From Psychrobacillus lasiicapitis (lineage in GTDB: Bacteria > Bacillota > Bacilli > Bacillales_A > Planococcaceae): a DNA stretch of 54,291 bases. The position numbers and the translations under genes are program-made. Positions 46,468 through 54,291 of the stretch are shown here, piece after piece (the first letter of the stretch is position 1; every line of letters starts with the position of its first letter). The stretch lies in contig NZ_VDGH01000017.1 of the NCBI RefSeq assembly GCF_006861795.1, positions 1-54,291 of the forward strand, given 5' to 3'. The notes under the pieces are model-generated. The model searched no databases. It had not been told where the DNA came from and saw only the letters and a list, made by a program, of their open reading frames with translations.

Positions 46468-46530
46468 TGGCGAAATGGAGTAGTTTCAAGTTAAGATGAA
46501 GGCAAACCGTTTATAGGGGGATTTGAAAAA

Positions 46531-47943
46531 GTGGAATTACAACTTCAAACGCATGCATTTCAATTATCAAAAGCAGCGTTTTTTTATGCATATAAAGAAA
46601 TCACAAAAGAAGAGCCACATCATTTATTTTTCGAAAGTGGACGTGGAGGGAGTTTGTCGGTAGCGGCTTGGAATCCGTTAGCTGTGACTAGGTCTACTGA
46701 AACGGGATTACATATTGAGTGGAAAGATGGAAAGGTTGAAGAACGTGAGGGAGAAGCGCTTGCAGAGTTAGAAAAGCTAGTTGGTTCTTATAAACTGCCT
46801 TTTCGAGAAGATTTACCCGATTTCCAAGGCGGAGCAGCTGGTTTTATTAGCTATGATTATGCGAGAAAAATAGAAGTACTGCCTACAATGTCGACGGATG
46901 ATTTACATATACCGGATATTTACTTTTATTTATTTGACGTTTGGGCAGTATTAGATGTTGAAACGGAAGTTGTTACACTGATGAAGCTATCTACGAGTGG
47001 GGTAGATTTGGTGAAATTAGAAGAACGATATAGAGCGGCTGCCGAAATGGGTCTTGCATCGAGTGTTTTTCGTTCAGGAAAAGCGTTAGAAGTAGCGGAA
47101 GATCAGTCGAAATTACACGTTTCTGTAGATGCTTCTGAATTTGAAGATGCTGTTCGAAAAGTACAGCAATATATAGCGCAAGGCGACGTTTTTCAAGTGA
47201 ATTTATCCGTTCGCCAATCAAAAGAGTTGAAGGCAGAACCAATTGCTATGTATGAAGCGTTGAGGGCTTTTAATCCATCTCCATATATGGCATTTATTCA
47301 TTCACCTGAATTTGCTGTTGTATCAGGGTCTCCAGAATTATTAGTGAAGAAAAAAGGTACAGAATTATCCACTCGCCCAATTGCAGGGACGAGACCGCGT
47401 GGTAAAGATGATGCGGAAGATATCGCTTTGGCGAATGAACTCATCGACAATGAAAAAGAACGGGCAGAACATGTAATGCTCGTAGACTTAGAGCGGAACG
47501 ATTTAGGGAAAGTGTCTACATATGGAACGGTCGAAGTAGATGAGTTCATGGTCATTGAACGATATTCGCACGTAATGCATATAGTTTCCAATGTAAAAGG
47601 GACATTACGTGAAGGAGTATCGAATACGGAGATTGTGCGCGCGATGTTTCCTGGTGGGACGATTACAGGTGCTCCTAAAATTCGTACAATGGAAATTATC
47701 GAGGAGCTGGAACCGGTTCGACGAGGAATCTACACAGGATCTATTGGTTGGTTAGGTTTTTCTGGCGATTTAGAGTTCAATATTGTCATTCGCACTGCAT
47801 TTATTCAAGATGGGATGGCATATATCCAAGCCGGTGCTGGTATTGTTATTGATTCGATACCAAGTGCAGAATATGTAGAATCATTAAACAAAGCAAAAGC
47901 AGTTTGGCAAGCGAAGGCGATGGCGGAGGGAGAAGGCAAATGA
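46531..47943 (+). CDS. pabB: Aminodeoxychorismate synthase component I
   Basis: This 470-aa chorismate-utilising enzyme, with PabA, makes 4-amino-4-deoxychorismate for folate. It has [15 protein letters not shown] near residue 218 and GTRPRGK in the catalytic domain. It also has the [11 protein letters not shown] and [12 protein letters not shown] signatures near 320 and 376. The start is GTG, about 10 nt after AGGGGG. The stop overlaps the pabA start (ATGA). First gene of the folate operon. Confidence 0.95.
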   Translation: MELQLQTHAFQLSKAAFFYAYKEITKEEPHHLFFESGRGGSLSVAAWNPLAVTRSTETGLHIEWKDGKVEEREGEALAELEKLVGSYKLPFREDLPDFQGGAAGFISYDYARKIEVLPTMSTDDLHIPDIYFYLFDVWAVLDVETEVVTLMKLSTSGVDLVKLEERYRAAAEMGLASSVFRSGKALEVAEDQSKLHVSVDASEFEDAVRKVQQYIAQGDVFQVNLSVRQSKELKAEPIAMYEALRAFNPSPYMAFIHSPEFAVVSGSPELLVKKKGTELSTRPIAGTRPRGKDDAEDIALANELIDNEKERAEHVMLVDLERNDLGKVSTYGTVEVDEFMVIERYSHVMHIVSNVKGTLREGVSNTEIVRAMFPGGTITGAPKIRTMEIIEELEPVRRGIYTGSIGWLGFSGDLEFNIVIRTAFIQDGMAYIQAGAGIVIDSIPSAEYVESLNKAKAVWQAKAMAEGEGK

Positions 47944-48530
47944 TATTAATGATTGATAACTACGATTCCTTTACATATAATCTCGTTCAGTATATTGGTG
48001 AAATAGGAGTGGAAGTGAAGGTCGTACGAAATGATGAACTAACGATAAATGAGATCGAACGACTAGCACCTCAAGTCATTGTTGTCTCCCCGGGACCCTG
48101 CACGCCGAACGAAGCGGGTATAAGCTTGGAAGTCATTACGCATTTTGCAGGGAAAATCCCTATCTTTGGTGTTTGTTTGGGGCATCAATCGATCGGGCAA
48201 GCATTTGGCGGAAAAGTGATCCGAGCTGAAAGATTAATGCATGGGAAAACCTCTCCTGTTTATCATGACGATAAAGGGGTCAATGAACATATGCCCAACC
48301 CTTTTCATGCAACAAGATACCATTCTCTTCTCGTGGAAAAGGAGTCATTGCCGGATTGTTTGGAAGTAACTTCTTGGACGGAAGAAGGAGAAATCATGGG
48401 ACTGCGTCATAAAGAGTTTCCGATTGAAGGGGTGCAGTATCATCCGGAGTCTATTATGACGCAAGATGGAAAAAAACTTATCCGCAACTTTATCGAAAAG
48501 TATAGCTTCCTTGCACAGGAGCATGTATAA
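47940..48530 (+). CDS. pabA: Aminodeoxychorismate/anthranilate synthase glutamine amidotransferase
   Basis: This 196-aa class I glutamine amidotransferase supplies ammonia to PabB. The nucleophile C79 lies in [11 protein letters not shown], and the His-Glu pair is in QYHPESI near residue 170. [20 protein letters not shown] is the conserved opening. In B. subtilis this protein also serves anthranilate synthase, so it may do so here if no trpG exists. Start ATG overlaps the pabB stop; GGAGGG lies 9 nt upstream. A start 12 codons earlier (47904) is rejected as non-homologous. Confidence 0.95.
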   Translation: MILMIDNYDSFTYNLVQYIGEIGVEVKVVRNDELTINEIERLAPQVIVVSPGPCTPNEAGISLEVITHFAGKIPIFGVCLGHQSIGQAFGGKVIRAERLMHGKTSPVYHDDKGVNEHMPNPFHATRYHSLLVEKESLPDCLEVTSWTEEGEIMGLRHKEFPIEGVQYHPESIMTQDGKKLIRNFIEKYSFLAQEHV

Positions 48531-49367
48531 ATGGATGCTTGGAAGAATGGTAAGTTATACGCCAGAAATGAATTAACCATTTCTGCGTATGATCATGGTT
48601 TTTTATATGGGTTAGGCTTCTTTGAAACCTTTCGTACGTACGGCGGACAAGTGTTTTTATTCGATGAACACTGGATGCGGCTTTGTCGTGCTTTGGCCGA
48701 TTTTCGTATGACAATGCCATATGATAAAGAAACTATTTTGGCTGCTGTCCGCGCTTTAACGGATGCAAATAATGGAGAAGACGGCTATTTTCGGTTGAAC
48801 GTCTCAGCAGGTGATCACGATATTGGACTTCAGCCATCCCAATATGAAAAGCCTACTGTGATTTTATTCCGAAAAACTTTGCATATTACTCAAAGAGGTG
48901 CAGAGAAAAAAGCAATATGGCTTAAAACGACCCGGAATTCCCCTGAAAGTGCCAATCGTCATAAGTCCCATCATTTCGCAAATAATGTACAAGCCAGATT
49001 CGAAGTAGAATCATTGGCCAAGCATGAAGGTGTTTTTCTGACAGTAGAAGGATATGTTGCAGAAGGAATTACGTCCAATATATTTTGGGTGAAAGATAAG
49101 AAAATCTACACACCATCACTTGCAACGGGAATACTCGCTGGAATTACAAGAGAATGGATTTTACATAATTTCGAAGTAGAAGAAGGCTTGTTTACGAAAG
49201 AAGTGTTAGAAGCGGCAGATGAGGTTTTTATTACAAATTCGGTACAAGAAATTGTCTCTATTAAAGAGATAGATGGAAAACAATTTTTAGGTAATCACGG
49301 TCCTGTTTATGTGGAACTACATGATGCTTATGTAAAGTGTATTCAGGAGGAAAGGACAGTAAGATGA
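48531..49367 (+). CDS. pabC: Aminodeoxychorismate lyase
   Basis: This 278-aa class IV aminotransferase-fold PLP enzyme releases pyruvate from aminodeoxychorismate to give p-aminobenzoate. It shows YDHGFLYGLGFFETFRTY near residue 21 and SNRHKSHHFANNVQAR with the PLP lysine near 145. It also shows the EGITSNIFWVKD and TGILAGITREW segments. The start is directly after the pabA stop; GGAG lies 9 nt upstream. The stop overlaps the folP ATG. Confidence 0.94.
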   Translation: MDAWKNGKLYARNELTISAYDHGFLYGLGFFETFRTYGGQVFLFDEHWMRLCRALADFRMTMPYDKETILAAVRALTDANNGEDGYFRLNVSAGDHDIGLQPSQYEKPTVILFRKTLHITQRGAEKKAIWLKTTRNSPESANRHKSHHFANNVQARFEVESLAKHEGVFLTVEGYVAEGITSNIFWVKDKKIYTPSLATGILAGITREWILHNFEVEEGLFTKEVLEAADEVFITNSVQEIVSIKEIDGKQFLGNHGPVYVELHDAYVKCIQEERTVR

Positions 49368-50221
49368 ATTTACAATATCATACCGGACTCTTTGAAGGTG
49401 GAGGAGTTGTATTAGATTTTAAAAAAGAAACGATTGTGATGGGGATTTTAAACGTTACTCCCGATTCTTTCTCAGACGGTGGGAAGTTTAATGAGATAAA
49501 GGCAGCAGTCGCTCGTGCGAAACAAATGGTTGCGGATGGAGCAAAAATCATTGACGTTGGAGGAGAGTCTACTAGACCCGGACATACGGTTATTTCCGAT
49601 GAAGAGGAAATCGCAAGGGTTGTACCGGTCATCCAAGCTATTCGTGCAGAAGTAGATGCAGTCATATCCATTGATACGTATAAATCAGCGGTTGCTCGGG
49701 CTGCAATTCTTGCTGGGGCACATGTCATTAATGATATTTGGGGTGCTAAAAGAGATCCAAAAGTGGCGGAAGTAGCTGCTGAACTAGGAGTTCCCATTAT
49801 TTTAATGCATAACCGAGATAATGAAAAATATAAAGATTTCTGGTCTGAAGCTAAGCAAGACTTAGAAGAATGCATCAAAATTGCAAAATCGGCAGGGGTT
49901 CCTGACGAACATATTTGGCTAGATCCAGGCATTGGATTTGGGAAAACAACCGATCAAAATATTTGGATGATGCAGCATTTAGATGATTTAGTCGATATGG
50001 GATATCCTGTGTTATTAGCGACATCTCGTAAACGTTTAATCGGTAATGTATTGAATCTTCCTGTGAACGAACGCATGGAAGGTACAGGGGCAACTGTTTG
50101 TTATGGTGTGCAGCTTGGTTGTCATATGGTACGGGTGCATGATGTGAGGGAAATTGCGCGTATGACGAAAATGATGGATGTACTGACAGGAAAACAGAAG
50201 TACAAGAAAAGCGAGGGGTAA
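49364..50221 (+). CDS. folP: Dihydropteroate synthase
   Basis: This 285-aa TIM-barrel enzyme (sul) joins p-aminobenzoate to dihydropterin pyrophosphate; sulfonamides target it. Signature MGILNVTPDSFSDGGKF is near residues 26-42, with DVGGESTRPGH near 64 and the conserved TSRKRLIGNVL near 222. The ATG at 49364 overlaps the pabC stop (ATGA). An in-frame upstream start (49337) has no matching family sequence. Confidence 0.96.
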   Translation: MNLQYHTGLFEGGGVVLDFKKETIVMGILNVTPDSFSDGGKFNEIKAAVARAKQMVADGAKIIDVGGESTRPGHTVISDEEEIARVVPVIQAIRAEVDAVISIDTYKSAVARAAILAGAHVINDIWGAKRDPKVAEVAAELGVPIILMHNRDNEKYKDFWSEAKQDLEECIKIAKSAGVPDEHIWLDPGIGFGKTTDQNIWMMQHLDDLVDMGYPVLLATSRKRLIGNVLNLPVNERMEGTGATVCYGVQLGCHMVRVHDVREIARMTKMMDVLTGKQKYKKSEG

Positions 50222-50226
50222 CTGTA

Positions 50227-50592
50227 ATGGATTATATACATTTAAATGACTTAGAGTTTTATGGCTACCATGGAGCGCTAGCAGAAGAAACGAAGCTTGG
50301 TCAAATCTTCCGTGTAACGATAACGTTAGCGTGTGATTTAAAGAAAGCAGGAGAAACTGATAACTTAGAAGAAACGGTTAACTACGCGGAAGTTTTTGAA
50401 TTGTGTAAGGAAATTGTAGAAGGTAAGCCTTTCTTATTGATAGAAGCAGTTGCAGAGAAAATTGCATTACGTATTTTAGAAGGCTATAAAACAAAGGTTA
50501 GTGGGTGTCGCATTCAGCTAGTGAAGCCCAATCCACCGATAGCAGGACATTATGCTTCGGTTGCAGTCGATATTACGAGAGGTTCACTATGA
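50227..50592 (+). CDS. folB: Dihydroneopterin aldolase
   Basis: This 121-aa enzyme makes hydroxymethyl-dihydropterin for folate. It has the FYGYHGALAEETKLGQIFRV opening and NYAEVFELCKEIVEGKPFLLIE-type segment (here about residues 57-78, with the catalytic Lys late in VKPNPPI). Length typical. GGGG lies upstream of the ATG. The stop overlaps the folK start. Confidence 0.95.
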   Translation: MDYIHLNDLEFYGYHGALAEETKLGQIFRVTITLACDLKKAGETDNLEETVNYAEVFELCKEIVEGKPFLLIEAVAEKIALRILEGYKTKVSGCRIQLVKPNPPIAGHYASVAVDITRGSL

Positions 50593-51101
50593 ATAGGGCG
50601 TATATTTCATTGGGTTCGAATATTGGGGACCGCCTTCATTACCTTCAACAGGCCGTACGATTATTACAAAATGTGAAAGGTATAAAAGTATGCCAAGTAT
50701 CCTCTGTGTATGAAACTGATCCAGTCGGCTATGTAGATCAGGATGCATTTTTGAATATAGTGGTGGAGCTTGAGACTTCATTGACCCCACATGAGTTACT
50801 GAAAAAGTGTAACGAAATTGAGGCGGAATTAGGGCGTACAAGAGATATACATTGGGGTCCGAGAACCGTAGACCTTGACATTTTGTTGTATAATGAAGAG
50901 AATGTGAAATCGGAGAACCTCATTATTCCGCATCCAAGGATGACAGAAAGAGGCTTCGTCCTCATACCATTAGTTGAGATAAACGCAAATGTAAGAGACC
51001 CTAGGACAAACAGTTCTTTCATGGAATTTGCCGATGCTCAAAAAGAAGGTGTTCGTGTATGGAGAACTTTCGATGGAGTAGACGCATTCGTTTTAATATA
51101 A
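50589..51101 (+). CDS. folK: 2-amino-4-hydroxy-6-hydroxymethyldihydropteridine pyrophosphokinase
   Basis: This 170-aa enzyme pyrophosphorylates the pterin ready for FolP. MNRAYISLGSNIGDR is the conserved start, with VSSVYETDPVGYVDQ near residue 40, and RDIHWGPRTVDLDILLYN near 84 containing the signature of the family. The ATG at 50589 overlaps the folB stop; a longer in-frame version starting at 50505 lies wholly inside folB. B. subtilis has the small HTH gene yazB next; it is absent here. Confidence 0.96.
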   Translation: MNRAYISLGSNIGDRLHYLQQAVRLLQNVKGIKVCQVSSVYETDPVGYVDQDAFLNIVVELETSLTPHELLKKCNEIEAELGRTRDIHWGPRTVDLDILLYNEENVKSENLIIPHPRMTERGFVLIPLVEINANVRDPRTNSSFMEFADAQKEGVRVWRTFDGVDAFVLI

Positions 51102-51132
51102 GAATAGATAAGTAAAAAGTAGGTGAATAATT

Positions 51133-52161
51133 GTGACAAATACATCAACAAAACCATTTCAAATTGGTGACTTTGTAATGGATAATCGTGTCGTGCTTGC
51201 CCCGATGGCAGGTATATGTAACTCAGCTTTCCGTTTAACGGTCAAAGAATTTGGAGCAGGACTAGTTTACGCTGAAATGATTAGCGATAAAGGAATCGTT
51301 TTGAAGAACGAAAGAACCTTAAGTATGCTGTATATCGATGAACGTGAAAATCCATTATCCCTTCAAATTTTTGGAGGAGAGAAAGAGACACTAGTTGCCG
51401 CCGCGAAATATGTAGATCAACATACAACTGCTGATATTATAGACATTAATATGGGCTGCCCTGTCAATAAAATTATCAAATGTGAGGCAGGGGCTAGATG
51501 GCTGTTAGACCCAGAAAAGATTTACGAAATGGTATCCGCGGTTGTAGATAATGTAAAAAAAACAGTAAGTGTGAAAATGCGTACAGGTTGGGATGATGAA
51601 CATCTATATATGGTAGAAAATGCTCGTGCAGTGGAACGTGCCGGTGGAGCAGCGGTTGCAGTGCACGGACGTACTCGAATGCAAATGTATGAGGGGCAGG
51701 CCAATTGGGATTTAATACGTCAGGTGAAAGAATCGGTGAATATTCCTGTAATCGGAAATGGGGATGTAAATACACCTCAGGATGCAAAGCGTATGCTAGA
51801 TGAAACAGGTGTTGACGCTGTTATGATTGGACGAGCAGCGTTAGGAGATCCTTGGATGATTTACCGTACAGTCGAATATTTAGAAACAGGTGTATTAAAG
51901 CCAGAACCAACTGCACAAGAAAAAATAGACGTTTGTTTATTGCACTTTGATCGTTTAACTGCCTTGAAAGGGGAAAAGATAGCGGTTAGGGAAATGCGCA
52001 AACACGCTGCTTGGTACTTGAAGGGTATTCGTGGTAATGGGACAGCAAGAAATGTCATTAACCAAACGGAAACCGCTCAAGAGCTGAAGGATTACTTACG
52101 TTGTTTTGCAGAAGAAGCTTCCAAAGAGGAATATAGCGCTGTCGATTCTATTCTTGCTTAA
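51133..52161 (+). CDS. dusB: tRNA-dihydrouridine synthase
   Basis: This 342-aa FMN enzyme (YacF) reduces uridines in tRNA D-loops. It has VLAPMAGICNSAFRL near residue 20, MGCPVNKIIKCEAGA with the catalytic Cys near 100, VKMRTGWDD, and the VHGRTRMQMYEG FMN-binding segment. C-terminal helical tRNA-binding domain present. The start is GTG, 6 nt after AGGTGA. It is 31 nt after folK and likely on the same transcript, ending at the terminator at 52171. Confidence 0.95.
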   Translation: MTNTSTKPFQIGDFVMDNRVVLAPMAGICNSAFRLTVKEFGAGLVYAEMISDKGIVLKNERTLSMLYIDERENPLSLQIFGGEKETLVAAAKYVDQHTTADIIDINMGCPVNKIIKCEAGARWLLDPEKIYEMVSAVVDNVKKTVSVKMRTGWDDEHLYMVENARAVERAGGAAVAVHGRTRMQMYEGQANWDLIRQVKESVNIPVIGNGDVNTPQDAKRMLDETGVDAVMIGRAALGDPWMIYRTVEYLETGVLKPEPTAQEKIDVCLLHFDRLTALKGEKIAVREMRKHAAWYLKGIRGNGTARNVINQTETAQELKDYLRCFAEEASKEEYSAVDSILA

Positions 52162-52170
52162 TAGCGAAAA

Positions 52171-52203
52171 GAAGGGCTGTCACATTTGGTGATGGCTCTT
52201 TTA
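52171..52203 (+). terminator. Terminator after dusB
   Basis: AGGGCTGTCAC pairs with GTGATGGCTCT (G-U allowed) around ATTTG, followed by TTTT. Confidence 0.82.
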
Positions 52204-52204
52204 A

Positions 52205-53833
<1,629 letters not shown>

Positions 53834-53847
53834 TTAATAATATAGTA

Positions 53848-53884
53848 AAGGAGATGCTGCTATGTAGTAGTATCTCCTTTTTTA
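53848..53884 (+). terminator. Terminator after lysS
   Basis: AAGGAGATGCTGCTA pairs with TAGTAGTATCTCCTT around TG, followed by TTTTTATT. Confidence 0.93.
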
Positions 53885-53948
53885 TTCTTCTATATATAGT
53901 GTTCCAGAGTAAATATAGAATGATTTGAAATTTATTTCAAAAAAGTAC

Positions 53949-53977
53949 TTGTCAAAACAAAAACAGGGTGGTATAGT
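53949..53977 (+). promoter_or_regulatory. rrn P1 promoter
   Basis: TTGTCA, 17-bp spacer, TATAGT, about 250 nt before the 16S start. Confidence 0.8.
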
Positions 53978-54034
53978 TATCAAGTTGTCATTTTCACTAC
54001 TGATTTCACACGAAAAACAAATTGAAAAAAGTTG

Positions 54035-54063
54035 TTGACAATGAGAAACAGAAATGTTAAGAT
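54035..54063 (+). promoter_or_regulatory. rrn P2 promoter
   Basis: TTGACA, 17-bp spacer, TAAGAT. The tandem arrangement with P1 (86 bp apart) is standard for rRNA operons. The leader that follows (54064-54227) includes TGAACATTGAAAACTGAACA, a sequence type common in Bacillus rRNA leaders and spacers. Confidence 0.85.
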
Positions 54064-54227
54064 ATTAAATGTCGCTGAAACAAGACGACAACATGAACAT
54101 TGAAAACTGAACATGCAAAACGTTAAGATATAAACTATTTAGATTAACTTGTTAGTCTGATAGTAAAACAATTATGACATCATTTAATGATGATGCCAGC
54201 AAAACAAAATGAGCTTTTTAAGTTCTC

Positions 54228-54291
54228 TATTATGGAGAGTTTGATCCTGGCTCAGGACGAACGCTGGCGGCGTGCCTAATACATGCAAGTC
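54228..54291 (+). rRNA. rrs: 16S ribosomal RNA, 5' end (truncated by window)
   Basis: AGAGTTTGATCCTGGCTCAG at 54236-54255 and the following GGACGAACGCTGGCGGCGTG are the universal 16S start. Only about 64 nt are present. It opens the next rRNA operon, which I recall at this place (rrnJ/W) in B. subtilis. Confidence 0.97.

Overview
The window is a 54.3-kb origin-proximal stretch of a low-GC, endospore-forming Firmicute of the order Bacillales. It lies between two rRNA operons: the 3' end of a 5S gene is at the left edge and the first ~64 nt of a 16S gene are at the right edge. Gene order follows, almost gene for gene, the region I remember in Bacillus subtilis from yaaO-tmk to lysS. The endospore genes (spoVG, fin, spoVT, yabP, yabQ, spoIIE, sspF) and the low GC fit a Planococcaceae/Caryophanaceae member such as Psychrobacillus or a relative. 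That family-level placement is an inference from overall character, not from a search.

Layout. (1) 1-900: 5S rRNA, its terminator, and a 568-bp element bounded by terminal inverted repeats (TIRs). (2) 900-8230: yaaO-like decarboxylase, tmk, darA, yaaR, holB, ricT, yabA, trmN6, yazA, rsmI (replication clamp loading, dTMP synthesis, c-di-AMP sensing, RNA maturation), with abrB convergent. (3) 8826-15000: metG, tatD, yabE, rnmV, ksgA. (4) 15060-23300: veg, sspF, ispE, purR-ridA, spoVG, glmU-prs, ctc, pth, fin. (5) 23393-33809: mfd, spoVT, yabM, yabN, rqcP, yabP-yabQ, divIC, yabR. (6) 33925-35465: an accessory pair (DinB-like protein; nucleotidyltransferase) next to tRNA-Met and tRNA-Glu on the minus strand. 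(7) 35862-45260: spoIIE, tilS, hpt, ftsH, coaX, hslO, a PrsA-like foldase. (8) 45379-53833: cysK, the folate cluster pabB-pabA-pabC-folP-folB-folK, dusB, lysS. (9) 53949-54291: tandem rrn promoters, leader and 16S start.

Regulation can be read directly in places. A consensus sigma-A promoter drives yabE, and promoters with near-consensus boxes and 17-bp spacing precede metG, glmU, veg and the tRNAs. abrB has three Spo0A-box-like sites, one over its -35. spoVG has a sigma-H-type promoter with the same spacing as the B. subtilis one. ctc has a sigma-B-type promoter, spoVT a perfect-looking sigma-G promoter, and yabP a sigma-E -10 placed against the rqcP terminator.

The least ordinary content is in the intergenic regions. 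Four copies of a TIR-bounded, two-armed element occur at 233-800, 18114-18538, 27705-28436 and 42424-42550; the last has collapsed to 127 bp. Two copies of a second dyad repeat lie at 10922-11215 and 46309-46424. Short GCGCTT..GCTTTTCT repeats sit beside several genes. Nested in the first two families are small hairpins with a constant ACGAT loop and varying but self-complementary stems. I see no CRISPR array, prophage, transposase gene or defence island. I do not claim a new protein system; the repeat biology is the best lead.
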